NCBI RefSeq assembly: GCF_014218705.1
Contig: NZ_JABBJF010000018.1
Coordinates: 33,287 to 97,286 of the forward strand
Origin: Kluyvera sichuanensis
Lineage (GTDB): Bacteria; Pseudomonadota; Gammaproteobacteria; Enterobacterales; Enterobacteriaceae
Direction: 5' to 3'
Length of the DNA: 64,000 nucleotides
Made by a program: the position numbers and the translations under genes. This document shows, piece by piece, positions 1 through 8,610 of the stretch. The notes below the pieces were generated by a model that worked only from the letters and a program-made list of their open reading frames with translations, had not been told where the DNA came from and ran no database searches. Position 1 is the first letter of the stretch; every line of letters begins with the position of its first letter.

Positions 1-187
1 CGCCCAGTGCATAGGCAGATTTCTGGTCGTCATTTTTGAATGCAGCTTTGCTGTCTGCTGCCGGAGCCGCTTTCGCGTCCGCAGCTGGTGCAGCTTTAGC
101 AGCAGCGTCAGCTGCGAAGGTCAGAGGTGCATTCAGTGCAACGGCCATTGTGGTTGCCAGAAGCGTTACTTTAAACAGTGATTTCAT
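1..187 (-). CDS. fkpA: FkpA, periplasmic peptidyl-prolyl isomerase (5' end only)
   Basis: Only the first 62 codons lie in the window; the gene runs off the left edge. The translation begins MKSLFKVTLLATTMAVALNA and reads as a signal peptide ending near TFA-A (residues 24-26), then an Ala/Lys/Pro-rich linker with a repeated AAPAADAKA-type unit, then the conserved KNDDQKSAYALG start of the FkpA dimerisation domain. FkpA is a periplasmic FKBP-type prolyl isomerase and chaperone for envelope proteins. A purine-rich ribosome binding site (ctggagag) precedes the ATG. The linker looks longer than in E. coli because of the extra AAPAADAKA unit. Confidence 0.93.
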   Translation of the reverse strand, partial: MKSLFKVTLLATTMAVALNAPLTFAADAAAKAAPAADAKAAPAADSKAAFKNDDQKSAYALG

Positions 188-230
188 CCATCTCTCCAGG
201 GCCGGGGCCTCTCGCCCCAATGTTAACTAA

Positions 231-286
231 ATGAGAAGCGTACTATAGAACGTTGTAGAGGAAATCTACATATGAACGCTTCTCAT
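231..286. repeat. Nested inverted repeat upstream of fkpA
   Basis: An 11-bp perfect inverted repeat, atgagaagcgt (231-241) and acgcttctcat (276-286), encloses a second 6-bp stem, tgtaga (254-259) and tctaca (265-270), with a ggaaa loop. It lies in the fkpA-slyX divergent region, about 45 bp upstream of the fkpA start, so it could be an operator or a 5' leader hairpin. No protein binding to it is known to me. Confidence 0.6.
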
Positions 287-409
287 ATCGACTCTTTTCA
301 GACTCTTTTTGTTTAAATTAGTTTCCAGCGTCGCAAAGAGAGGCTGCGCGGCCGGGCAAAGTTGCGTAGAATCCGCGGCGATTGCGGTGATAACAGTAGA
401 GAGGACATC

Positions 410-628
410 ATGCAGGAAACGACTATCGAAGCGCGTCTGGCTGAGCTTGAAAGCCGTCTGGCCTTTCAGGAGATCACCATTGATGACCTTAACATGACGG
501 TCACAGCGCACGAGATGGAAATGGCGAAGCTGCGCGAGCATCTGCGTCTGCTGACCGAAAAGCTCAAGGCCAGCCAGCCGTCAAACATGGCGTCACCGTC
601 TGAAGAGACGCCACCACCTCATTATTGA
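410..628 (+). CDS. slyX: SlyX family coiled-coil protein
   Basis: A 72-residue protein starting [20 protein letters not shown] and ending EETPPPHY, the same length and ends as E. coli SlyX. It is almost entirely a heptad-repeat coiled coil (residues 5-55) with a short Pro-rich tail. The function is unknown; the name comes only from proximity to slyD. The start at 410 is chosen over an upstream in-frame ATG (362) because gagaggac lies at the right distance and the N-terminus then matches the family. It is followed at once by a terminator shared with slyD. Confidence 0.93.
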   Translation: MQETTIEARLAELESRLAFQEITIDDLNMTVTAHEMEMAKLREHLRLLTEKLKASQPSNMASPSEETPPPHY

Positions 629-633
629 GGCGT

Positions 634-662
634 AAAAAAAGCGGGTATTCCCCGCTTTTTTT
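634..662. terminator. Bidirectional terminator between slyX and slyD
   Basis: The hairpin agcgggtattccccgct is flanked by seven A on the left and seven T on the right, so it can end transcription on both strands. It sits 6 bp after slyX and about 30 bp beyond the slyD stop (convergent genes). Confidence 0.9.
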
Positions 663-691
663 GTATCCATCGTTCTACAGAACGAGAGGGA

Positions 692-1294
692 TTAGTGGCA
701 ACCGCAGCCGCCGTGGCCTTTACCGCCACCGCCGCAGCAGCCTTCGCCGCCGTGGTCGTGACCGTGGTCATGGCCGTGACCGCCGCAGCAACCGTCGTGG
801 TCGTGGTCATGATCGTGGTCGTGACCGTTCGCACCGTGAACGTGGCCATGAGCCAGTTCTTCTTCGGTCGCTTCGCGGATAGCAACAACTTCAACGTTGA
901 ACTTCAGGTTCTGGCCAGCCAGCATGTGGTTGCCGTCAACCACAACGTGGTCGTCTTCAACTTCGGTGATTTCAACCGGTACTGGACCCTGGTCGGTTTC
1001 AGCCAGGAAGCGCATGCCAACCTGCAGTTCGTCAACGCCCATGAAGACGTCTTTAGGAACGCGCTGCACCAGGTTTTCGTCGTACTGACCGTAAGCGTCG
1101 TTAGCTTGAACAGCAACGTCGAATTTATCACCAACTTCGTGACCGTCCAGCGCGTTTTCCAGGCCGGAGATCAGGGAACCGTGACCATGCAGGTAGTCAA
1201 GCGGTGCACTTACCGGAGACTCATCAACCAATACACCGTCTTCTGTACGTACCTGATAGGCCAGGCTGACCACCAGGTCTTTTGCTACTTTCAT
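692..1294 (-). CDS. slyD: SlyD, FKBP-type peptidyl-prolyl isomerase and metallochaperone
   Basis: A 200-residue protein. Residues 1-70 and 120-145 form the FKBP domain, with the insert-in-flap chaperone domain between them. From about residue 147 there is a His/Cys/Asp/Gly-rich metal-binding tail containing four consecutive HD units, two GCCGG motifs and a GCGCH end. SlyD is a cytoplasmic prolyl isomerase that also delivers nickel to hydrogenase through this tail and is the host factor for phiX174 lysis protein E. The ATG at 1294 follows aggagat. Because of the tail, the opposite strand also has long open frames here; these are shadows. Confidence 0.97.
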   Translation of the reverse strand: MKVAKDLVVSLAYQVRTEDGVLVDESPVSAPLDYLHGHGSLISGLENALDGHEVGDKFDVAVQANDAYGQYDENLVQRVPKDVFMGVDELQVGMRFLAETDQGPVPVEITEVEDDHVVVDGNHMLAGQNLKFNVEVVAIREATEEELAHGHVHGANGHDHDHDHDHDGCCGGHGHDHGHDHGGEGCCGGGGKGHGGCGCH

Positions 1295-1390
1295 GATATC
1301 TCCTGAGCATGGGAATATTTTAGTGGCGCAGATTGTAGCGGAATTCTACACCCGTGTACCCATAAGCTTAAAAAAAGACAGCACGGATCG

Positions 1391-1591
1391 CTACTCCGGA
1401 TGAAAAATACCGATCACTTGTTCCTCTTTGCGAACGTGTTCGCGGGCTTCTTTATCCGCCTCACGCATCTGGTGTCCGCACTTAACGCACTCAACCACAT
1501 CGATATTATTCTCGCGCCACATCGCCATTGAATCCTGGGCCTGACACGACGGGCACTTCGCGCCCGCGATAAAACGTTTACGTACCGCCAT
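1391..1591 (-). CDS. yheV: YheV family zinc-ribbon protein
   Basis: A 66-residue protein beginning MAVRKRFIAGAKCPSCQAQD. Cysteines 13, 16, 35 and 38 form two CxxC pairs, as in a small zinc ribbon. The function is not established. It lies 9 bp after kefB and probably shares its transcript. A GTG two codons upstream (1597) is possible, but the ATG at 1591 has aagg five bases before it and gives the family length. Confidence 0.9.
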   Translation of the reverse strand: MAVRKRFIAGAKCPSCQAQDSMAMWRENNIDVVECVKCGHQMREADKEAREHVRKEEQVIGIFHPE

Positions 1592-1600
1592 ACTCACCTT

Positions 1601-3406
1601 CTATTCAAATTCGTCCCAGCCGTCCAGCTGCCGCCGCTCTTGTTGCATTTCGCGCTGGAAGATCTCCTCCAGCTCTCGTCTCGCTTCCCGCACGCGAGAA
1701 ATTTGTTGGGTATCGCTGTGTACCGGCATCAGCTCACGCAGCATGCGCATATCCAGCCGCTTGAAGTGCAACTGTGCGCGCTGCGCCTGATGCGGGTGCA
1801 TACCGGTGGAGATAAGCGCCTTGCGCCCCAGTTCCAGCGCACTGGAAAAGGTCTCACGGGAAAACTGTACCACGCCCGCCTGCAGCAGTTCGTGCGCCTC
1901 CACACGTCCTCGCGCACGGGCCATAATCTTCAGATGCGGGAAGTGCTGCTGGCAGATCTCCACCAGCTTCATGGTATCTTCCGGCTCGTTGCAGGTGATA
2001 ACGATCGACTGCGCCTGCTCAGCGCCTGCCGAACGCAGCAATTCAACCTGGGTTGCATCACCGTAGTAAACCTTATAGCCGTATTTGCGCATCAGGTTAA
2101 CCGCGCTGATATCGCGCTCCAGGACGGTGATCCGCAATTTGTTGGCCATCAGCAGGCGACCAATCACCTGCCCGAAGCGACCAAACCCCACTACAATCAC
2201 CTGTGGCTTATCGTCATCCACCCACGGCGCTTCGTCTTCTTCTTCCGGCCCGTTAAAGCGGCGCGACAGCGTGAGGTCGACGAGCTTCATCAGCAGCGGC
2301 GTGGTCATCATCGACAGCGTCACGACCACCAGCAGCAGCGACATCTGGTCGCCCTTAAAGACTTTAAACGACGAGGCTGCCGAGAAGAGCACAAAGGCGA
2401 ACTCACCGCCCTGGCTCAGCACACCGGCAAACTGCATCCGCTCCGAACTGCGCATGCCGTGCAGATGCGCCAGCAGATACAGCACCAGCGTTTTCACCGC
2501 CACCAGCAATGCCACGCAGCCAATCACCACCAGCAGATGGGTGTAGAGCACGCCGAGGTTGAGCGACATTCCCACCGAGATAAAGAACAGCCCCAGCAGC
2601 AGCCCTTTAAACGGCTCGATGGCAATTTCCAGCTCGTGGCGGTATTCACTTTCCGCCAGCAGGACGCCAGCGATAAAGGTGCCCAGCGCCATCGAGAGGC
2701 CCAGCGCGTCCATGAACAGCGCCGACCCCAGAACCAACAACAGCGTGGCGGCGGTAAAGACTTCGCGCACCCCGGAGCTGGCAATAAAACGAAATACCGG
2801 GCGCAGCAGGTAGCGCCCGCCAATCAGCATGCCGCCGAAGGCAAGGACTTTCAAGCCGACGGTTTGCCAGTCAAAATGCTCGTCACCGGCACCGGCCAGC
2901 AGCGGCACCAGCGCCAGCGCGGGGATGACCGCCAGGTCCTGGAACAACAGCACCGAGAAGCCAAGCTGCCCGGATTCGCTACGGTTCATCCCCTTCTCAC
3001 GCATCAATTGCAGCGCCATCGCGGTCGACGACATCGCAAGGCCAATGCCGCCAATCACCGCGGCCTGCCAGGAGAAGTGGGTGAGCATCAACAGCCCGCC
3101 GAGGATCGTCGCGCTGAAAATCACCTGCGCCGCACCGATGCCAAAGATGGGGCGTCGTAGCTGCCATAGCTTAGCCGGGTTCAGTTCCAGGCCGATGATA
3201 AACATCAGGAACACCACGCCCAGCTCAGAGAAGTGGAGAATTTCATCCACATCGCTGATAAAGCCGAGCCCCCACGGGCCGATGGCGATCCCCGCCAGCA
3301 GATAACCTAATACCGCACCGATACCCAGCCGCGCTGCCAGTGGCACCGCGGCCACCGCCGCAAAGAGAAACAGCACTCCAGCCAGTAATAAATCAGAACC
3401 TTCCAT
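1601..3406 (-). CDS. kefB: KefB, glutathione-regulated K+/H+ antiporter
   Basis: A 601-residue inner-membrane protein with about 12 hydrophobic segments in residues 1-385 (CPA2 exchanger family), then a cytoplasmic RCK/KTN domain starting near residue 400 with the nucleotide-binding motif [12 protein letters not shown]. It lets K+ out and H+ in when glutathione adducts of electrophiles bind, acidifying the cytoplasm for protection. kefG is immediately upstream and overlaps it (ATGATGG); the second ATG is chosen for better spacing from the ggggga site and for agreement with the usual 601 residues. The whole protein is intact. Confidence 0.97.
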   Translation of the reverse strand: MEGSDLLLAGVLFLFAAVAAVPLAARLGIGAVLGYLLAGIAIGPWGLGFISDVDEILHFSELGVVFLMFIIGLELNPAKLWQLRRPIFGIGAAQVIFSATILGGLLMLTHFSWQAAVIGGIGLAMSSTAMALQLMREKGMNRSESGQLGFSVLLFQDLAVIPALALVPLLAGAGDEHFDWQTVGLKVLAFGGMLIGGRYLLRPVFRFIASSGVREVFTAATLLLVLGSALFMDALGLSMALGTFIAGVLLAESEYRHELEIAIEPFKGLLLGLFFISVGMSLNLGVLYTHLLVVIGCVALLVAVKTLVLYLLAHLHGMRSSERMQFAGVLSQGGEFAFVLFSAASSFKVFKGDQMSLLLVVVTLSMMTTPLLMKLVDLTLSRRFNGPEEEDEAPWVDDDKPQVIVVGFGRFGQVIGRLLMANKLRITVLERDISAVNLMRKYGYKVYYGDATQVELLRSAGAEQAQSIVITCNEPEDTMKLVEICQQHFPHLKIMARARGRVEAHELLQAGVVQFSRETFSSALELGRKALISTGMHPHQAQRAQLHFKRLDMRMLRELMPVHSDTQQISRVREARRELEEIFQREMQQERRQLDGWDEFE

Positions 3407-3960
3407 CATCGTCCCCCTGCCGTTATCGGCGCAGCTAGCCAGTCGGCATAGGCTTTCGCATGGTTTGCCAGCTCATCAGGCGGCTGACGTCGCGCCCAGT
3501 AGATGATGATTGGGCTCAGCCAGTGCATATGGCACATGGCGGCCGTCAGTTCGAACGGACGCAGAATATCGCTCATCGGGTAGCGATTGAGCCCGTCATG
3601 GCGGTAGGCGCTTTCCGGCTCCCCGGTGGTAATCACGCTACGCCAGTACTTTCCTTCCAGCTGATTTCCCCCGATGCCGCTGGCGAAACCACGGCTCAGC
3701 ACACGGTCCAGCCACTCTTTCAAGAGCGACGGGCAGCTGTAGGTATAAAGAGGATGTTGAAACACGATGACATCATGTTCGCGCAGCAGCGCCTGCTCGC
3801 GAGGAATATCGATAAAAAAATCAGGGTAGTGCGCGTAGAGATCGTGCACGGTTACGTTGCTTAACTGCGAAGCCGGTTTAAGCAAAACCCGGTTAGCGAC
3901 CGAGTCCTGTGATTCCGGATGGGCATAGACAAGCAGTACTTTCGCCGTCTGTGACATCAT
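3406..3960 (-). CDS. kefG: KefG, ancillary quinone oxidoreductase of KefB
   Basis: A 184-residue flavodoxin-like protein ([20 protein letters not shown] start, [19 protein letters not shown] in the middle) of the NAD(P)H dehydrogenase (quinone) family. It binds the cytoplasmic domain of KefB and is needed for full antiporter activity. The ATG at 3960 is chosen because it follows gggagggga and matches the family N-terminus; an in-frame ATG lies 18 bp further upstream. It is first in the kefG-kefB-yheV transcript and divergent from yheS. Confidence 0.95.
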   Translation of the reverse strand: MMSQTAKVLLVYAHPESQDSVANRVLLKPASQLSNVTVHDLYAHYPDFFIDIPREQALLREHDVIVFQHPLYTYSCPSLLKEWLDRVLSRGFASGIGGNQLEGKYWRSVITTGEPESAYRHDGLNRYPMSDILRPFELTAAMCHMHWLSPIIIYWARRQPPDELANHAKAYADWLAAPITAGGR

Positions 3961-4129
3961 TCCCCTCCCGGGCGTCAATCACATCCTCTTTCTGGTAGCT
4001 GAACGCAACCGGAATGATTTTGTGTATAGTCATCGTTTTGGGCTACCATTGCGGCCCGGTCTAGCGATTCGCTTACCACATTACATTACCACAATGACAA
4101 TTTAACATATTCAGAACATACGGCGCCTT

Positions 4130-6037
4130 ATGATTGTTTTCTCCTCGTTACAAATTCGTCGCGGCGTGCGCGTCCTGCTGGATAACGCATCGGCCACCAT
4201 CAACCCAGGGCAGAAAGTCGGCCTGGTGGGGAAAAACGGCTGCGGCAAATCCACACTGCTGGCGCTGCTGAAAAACGAGATAAGCGCCGACGGCGGCAAC
4301 TTTACCTATCCGAGCAGCTGGCAGTTGGCGTGGGTAAACCAGGAAACGCCTGCGCTGCCGCAGCCTGCTCTGGACTATGTCATTGACGGTGACCGTGAAT
4401 ACCGCCAGCTCGAAGCCCAGTTAAACGATGCCAACGAACGCGATGATGGCCACGCCATTGCCACCGTTCACGGCAAACTGGACGCGATTGATGCGTGGAC
4501 CATCCGCTCTCGCGCCTCCAGCCTGCTGCACGGCCTCGGCTTCAGCAACGAACAGCTCGACCGCCCGGTCAGCGACTTCTCGGGCGGCTGGCGTATGCGC
4601 CTCAACCTGGCGCAAGCGCTGATTTGTCGATCCGACCTGCTGCTGCTCGATGAACCGACCAACCACCTGGACCTCGATGCGGTTATCTGGCTGGAAAGAT
4701 GGCTCAAAAGCTATCAGGGCACGCTGATCCTGATTTCTCACGACCGCGACTTCCTCGATCCGGTCATCGACAAGATTATTCATATCGAACAGGAAACGAT
4801 GTTCGAGTACACCGGCAACTACAGCTCGTTTGAGGTGCAGCGCGCTACCCGCCTCGCTCAGCAGCAGGCGATGTACGAAAGCCAGCAGGAGCGCGTGGCG
4901 CATCTGCAAAGCTATATCGACCGTTTCCGCGCCAAGGCCACCAAAGCCAAGCAGGCGCAGAGCCGTATCAAAATGCTCGAGCGTATGGAGCTGATTGCCC
5001 CGGCCCACGTCGATAACCCGTTCCACTTCAGCTTCCGCGCGCCGGAAAGCCTGCCGAACCCTCTGCTTAAGATGGAAAAGGTCAGCGCTGGCTACGGTGA
5101 CCGCACCATTCTGGAATCTATCAAACTGAACCTGGTACCGGGCTCGCGTATCGGCCTGCTGGGCCGCAACGGCGCGGGTAAATCGACGCTGATTAAGCTG
5201 CTAGCGGGCGAACTGGAACCGCTGCACGGTGAAATCGGCCTCGCCAAAGGCATCAAGCTGGGCTACTTCGCTCAGCATCAGTTGGAGTTCCTGCGCGCGG
5301 ACGAATCTCCGCTGCAGCATCTGGCCCGTATGGCACCGCAGGAGCTGGAGCAGAAGCTGCGTGATTACCTTGGCGGCTTCGGCTTCCAGGGCGATAAAGT
5401 CACCGAGCAAACCGCCCGTTTCTCCGGCGGCGAGAAAGCCCGTCTGGTGCTGGCGCTGATCGTCTGGCAGCGCCCGAACCTGCTGCTGCTCGATGAACCG
5501 ACTAACCACCTTGACCTCGATATGCGTCAGGCGCTGACCGAAGCATTAATCGACTTCGAAGGCGCGCTGGTTGTGGTCTCGCACGACCGTCACCTGATTC
5601 GTTCCACTACCGACGATCTCTATCTGGTGCATGATAAGAAGGTCGAACCGTTCGACGGCGACCTGGAAGATTATCAGCAGTGGCTGAGCGACGTGCAGAA
5701 GCTGGAAAACCAGGCCGACGACACGCCGAAAGAGAACAACGCCAACAGCGCTCAGTCGCGTAAAGACCAGAAGCGCCGCGAAGCGGAACTGCGCACCCTA
5801 ACCCAACCGCTGCGCAAAGAGATTACCCGTCTGGAAAAAGAGATGGAGAAACTCAACGCGCAGTTGGCGAAGGCAGAAGAGAAGCTCGGCGACAGCGGTC
5901 TGTATGAACCAGGCCGTAAAGCCGAAATGACCGAATGCTTACAGCTGCAGGCCAGCGCCAAGTCCGGGCTGGAAGCGTGTGAAATAGCATGGCTCGAGGC
6001 GCAGGAGCAGCTTGAGCAGATGATGCAAAACGACTGA
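4130..6037 (+). CDS. yheS: YheS, ABC-F family ATPase
   Basis: A 635-residue protein with two ABC ATPase domains and no membrane segments. The first has Walker A GKNGCGKST (34-42), signature FSGGWRMRL and Walker B LLLLDEPTNHLD; the second has Walker A GRNGAGKST (about 345), signature FSGGEKARL and a second DEPTNHLD. A charged coiled-coil extension occupies about residues 520-635. ABC-F proteins act on the ribosome; YheS has been linked to relief of nascent-chain stalling, but its exact role here is inferred from family. mdcR follows after only 16 bp. Confidence 0.95.
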   Translation: MIVFSSLQIRRGVRVLLDNASATINPGQKVGLVGKNGCGKSTLLALLKNEISADGGNFTYPSSWQLAWVNQETPALPQPALDYVIDGDREYRQLEAQLNDANERDDGHAIATVHGKLDAIDAWTIRSRASSLLHGLGFSNEQLDRPVSDFSGGWRMRLNLAQALICRSDLLLLDEPTNHLDLDAVIWLERWLKSYQGTLILISHDRDFLDPVIDKIIHIEQETMFEYTGNYSSFEVQRATRLAQQQAMYESQQERVAHLQSYIDRFRAKATKAKQAQSRIKMLERMELIAPAHVDNPFHFSFRAPESLPNPLLKMEKVSAGYGDRTILESIKLNLVPGSRIGLLGRNGAGKSTLIKLLAGELEPLHGEIGLAKGIKLGYFAQHQLEFLRADESPLQHLARMAPQELEQKLRDYLGGFGFQGDKVTEQTARFSGGEKARLVLALIVWQRPNLLLLDEPTNHLDLDMRQALTEALIDFEGALVVVSHDRHLIRSTTDDLYLVHDKKVEPFDGDLEDYQQWLSDVQKLENQADDTPKENNANSAQSRKDQKRREAELRTLTQPLRKEITRLEKEMEKLNAQLAKAEEKLGDSGLYEPGRKAEMTECLQLQASAKSGLEACEIAWLEAQEQLEQMMQND

Positions 6038-6053
6038 TTGCCTGAGGCGGACG

Positions 6054-6986
6054 ATGAACCTGTCAATCACCGACGATATTACCTTCCGCAAGCTGACCAT
6101 CTTCATGACCTTTATGGAGAAGGGTAACATCGCCCGCACCGCCGAGGCGCTGAACATCAGCGGCGTCAGCGTTCACCGGGCGCTGCACACGCTGGAAGAA
6201 AACGTTCGTTGTCCGCTGTTCGTGCACAAAGGGCGTAATCTTATCGCCCAGCCTGCGGCGTGGACGCTGCTGGAGTACTGCCAGGAAGTCACCCAGTTGA
6301 TGGAGCGAGGTCTGGAAGAGACGCGCAAAACAGCAGGGGTTGGCCAGGGGCGTTTACGTGTTGGCACGCTTTACTCGCTGACGCTGGAGACGGTGCCGCA
6401 CCTGATTATGGGCATGAAGCTGCGCCGTCCGGACCTGGAGCTCGATCTCACGATGGGCTCCAACGAAGCGCTGTTGAAGATGCTGGAAGATGGCGTGCTG
6501 GACGCCATCCTCATCTCCATCTCCGAAAGCGAAATCGACCGCAACAGCCTCGAAGTCCTCCCTCTGTTCCACGACGATATCTACCTCGCTGCACCCATGT
6601 CCGCCACGCTGGACGCCACCATGAAAGCGGATCTGCGCCACTATCGTAACGAGAAGTTTGTCTCGCTAGCGGAAGGGTTTGCGACCTATGCCGGTTTCCA
6701 GGAAGCATTTCACATCGCCGGGTTTGAGCCGGAAATCGTCACCCGTGTAAACGACATATTCTCAATGCTCAGTCTGGTACAAGCAGGGGTGGGGTTCTGT
6801 TTGATGCCGGGGCGAATGAAGAAGATGTATGAGAATACCGTGAAGCTGCAAAAGCTCGCTGAGCCCTATCAGATGCAGCAGCTTATCGCGATTGTCTTTG
6901 CCCGCAACCGCGAGCGTGACCCAAGCCTGCTGGCGCTGGCCGCCGAAGGGCGCATGTATGCCAGGACGCTGAATCAAAGCGGCTGA
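6054..6986 (+). CDS. mdcR: MdcR, LysR-type regulator of the malonate decarboxylase operon
   Basis: A 310-residue LysR-family regulator with an N-terminal helix-turn-helix (residues 10-70, TAEALNISGVSVHRALHTLE) and a substrate-binding fold behind it. Its position next to mdcH, convergent with the mdc operon, is the arrangement reported for Klebsiella pneumoniae mdcR, so I assign it as the malonate-responsive regulator. The gaggcgg site eight bases before the ATG supports this start. The 16-bp gap after yheS leaves little room for its own promoter, so it may be read through from yheS. Confidence 0.9.
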   Translation: MNLSITDDITFRKLTIFMTFMEKGNIARTAEALNISGVSVHRALHTLEENVRCPLFVHKGRNLIAQPAAWTLLEYCQEVTQLMERGLEETRKTAGVGQGRLRVGTLYSLTLETVPHLIMGMKLRRPDLELDLTMGSNEALLKMLEDGVLDAILISISESEIDRNSLEVLPLFHDDIYLAAPMSATLDATMKADLRHYRNEKFVSLAEGFATYAGFQEAFHIAGFEPEIVTRVNDIFSMLSLVQAGVGFCLMPGRMKKMYENTVKLQKLAEPYQMQQLIAIVFARNRERDPSLLALAAEGRMYARTLNQSG

Positions 6987-7009
6987 TTGCCGGATCTGCG
7001 TATCACAAT

Positions 7010-7078
7010 GTAGCCCGGACGAGACGCGCAACGTCGACTCCGGGGAAGTCCCGGCGTCGCTTCGCTCGGCCGGGCTAC
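7010..7078. repeat. REP/BIME palindromic element between mdcR and mdcH
   Basis: A palindrome of REP type: gtagcccgga at the left end and gccgggctac at the right end, with a central ccggcgtcgcttcgctcgg. It lies between two convergent genes, a typical REP location, and probably protects or ends both transcripts. Related copies occur at seven other places in this window. Confidence 0.85.
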
Positions 7079-7093
7079 TACGGTAAATGCTGA

Positions 7094-7990
7094 CTACGAC
7101 CGTAGGCGTTTCGCCAGGTGCACGGCAACATCCACGCCGCTGCGATCCAGAGAAATAGATTCCCCTTCCCACGCCGCCTGCCGCGTCAAGCAGGTCAGGA
7201 TGCCGCCGGGTGGCATTTCAATCGCCAGTCGCGCTTCGCGTTCGTTAGCGGAGATAACCGCCTCCTGCCAGCGCACCGTGCGCGCCATATTCATCGCCAG
7301 ATCGTCAGCAATCCGCTCCGGCTGCCACAGCACACGACCGGTACTGCCGCTCAGATAGGCGTAGCGCGGGCGGGAAAGCGTCACATGGCTGAACGCCTCA
7401 ACCAGCTTTTGCGCAGGCCTGGCGAGTAGCTCGCAGTGTGACGGCACGCTCACGGCCAGACGAGGTGCCTTGCTGGCCCCTTTAGCCATCGCGCGTTTTG
7501 CCACATCTGCCATCGCGTCATCAGGGCCGGCAATCACAATCTGCGTTTCGGCATTCAGGTTAGCGATATAGGTGCCGCTGCCTGCCACCAGGCTTTCCAC
7601 CTGAGCGAGCGTCAGCCCCATAATTGCCGTCAGACCGTAGCCGTGCGGATAGGCCTGCTCCATTAAGTCGCCGCGCAGCGCCACCAGCGTCAACGCGTCG
7701 GCAAAATCAAGCGCACCGGCAACCACCGCCGCCGGGTAGGCGCCAATGGAGAGCCCGCTGACGATATCCGGTACCACGCCACGACGCTCCAGCTCACGCG
7801 CCCAGGCGACGCCAGCAATCAGCAGAGACAGCTGAACCGCTCGGGTATGTTTCAGCGCTTCAGAGCTATCCAGTGAATCAACTTCAGCGCCCAGCACGTC
7901 ACGTGCCTGGGCCAGCACCGTCCCCGGTAGGTTTTGCAGCATACCTTCATGCTGCGTCCCCTGCCCCGGGAAGGTAAACAGAATTTTCAT
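7094..7990 (-). CDS. mdcH: MdcH, malonyl-CoA:ACP transacylase of malonate decarboxylase
   Basis: A 298-residue FabD-like acyltransferase: FPGQGTQHEGM at residues 7-17, the nucleophile elbow GLSIG with Ser81, and a His in VPSHCELL near residue 186. It loads malonyl onto the ACP subunit MdcC to start the catalytic cycle. Translation is coupled: its ATG overlaps the mdcG stop (ATGA, 7987-7990). The start at 7990 is fixed by this overlap, by gggagga just upstream and by the conserved MKILFTFPGQG N-terminus. It is the last gene of the operon. Confidence 0.95.
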   Translation of the reverse strand: MKILFTFPGQGTQHEGMLQNLPGTVLAQARDVLGAEVDSLDSSEALKHTRAVQLSLLIAGVAWARELERRGVVPDIVSGLSIGAYPAAVVAGALDFADALTLVALRGDLMEQAYPHGYGLTAIMGLTLAQVESLVAGSGTYIANLNAETQIVIAGPDDAMADVAKRAMAKGASKAPRLAVSVPSHCELLARPAQKLVEAFSHVTLSRPRYAYLSGSTGRVLWQPERIADDLAMNMARTVRWQEAVISANEREARLAIEMPPGGILTCLTRQAAWEGESISLDRSGVDVAVHLAKRLRS

Positions 7991-8607
7991 GACTCCTCCC
8001 TGCCCCACGGATCGCGAACCAGTTGCGGCCCCTGTGAGGTTTTTAACAGCGCTTTTCCATCCCGCAGCCATTCATTGAGGGCAAATCCACCGCGCGGGGT
8101 ATCCACCTGGGTATCCGCCCGGCATAGCCCGCCCGTCAGCTGCTGCTGCCACTTCTCCAGCGCTTCTCGGGAGAGCGGCTGCGGCGCGCGGATCAGTAGA
8201 TCCAGATCGCTTGCCGCGTGGATCACCGGGATCCCGGTTGCCAGCGCATAGCCGGTACTGCCAGTAATGCCCCACGTCCACGGCCACGCCTGCTGCGCCA
8301 ATAACAAAGCCACCTGAAGCGGTGGCTGAGAGATAAAGGGCGAACGCAGGAGCGACAGCGGGTCCACCAGCGATTCCGGCGTGCAGACGCGGACGACCGC
8401 CCCTGCTTTCACCCAACCGGCGGCACGCTGGTCGCGCTTCATCCCGCGGACGCCCACGGGAATGCGCCCCTGCGCATCAACATCACGTCGCACCACCACC
8501 GGCAGGCCGCTATGCCAGACGGTATCCACCCAGGATTCCGTGACATCTTCAAGCGCGTCGCGCGCGTTCAGCCAGATAAGGTCGTGTGGACGTAATGTTG
8601 TGCTCAT
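7987..8607 (-). CDS. mdcG: MdcG, phosphoribosyl-dephospho-CoA transferase
   Basis: A 206-residue nucleotidyltransferase. It has the GSTGYALATG motif (116-125) followed by SDLDLL with Asp134 and Asp136, the metal-binding pair of this fold. It transfers the 2'-(5''-phosphoribosyl)-3'-dephospho-CoA group to a serine of the ACP subunit MdcC, using the precursor made by MdcB. It lies 3 bp after mdcF and overlaps mdcH by 4 bp. CitX is the functional analogue in citrate lyase. Confidence 0.94.
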   Translation of the reverse strand: MSTTLRPHDLIWLNARDALEDVTESWVDTVWHSGLPVVVRRDVDAQGRIPVGVRGMKRDQRAAGWVKAGAVVRVCTPESLVDPLSLLRSPFISQPPLQVALLLAQQAWPWTWGITGSTGYALATGIPVIHAASDLDLLIRAPQPLSREALEKWQQQLTGGLCRADTQVDTPRGGFALNEWLRDGKALLKTSQGPQLVRDPWGREES

Positions 8608-8610
8608 GAT

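Noticed and set aside
36..230. A 64-codon Ala-rich frame at the left edge, plus strand
   Set aside because: It is the reverse of the fkpA signal peptide and linker.
695..1306. Open frame of 203 codons opposite slyD
   Set aside because: It is a Val/Ala/Thr repeat produced by the His/Asp/Gly codons of the SlyD tail.
1640..3160. Long open frame of 506 codons on the plus strand opposite kefB
   Set aside because: It is rich in His, Gln and Arg and lies entirely antisense to a well-conserved gene; it arises from the GC-rich codon use of kefB.
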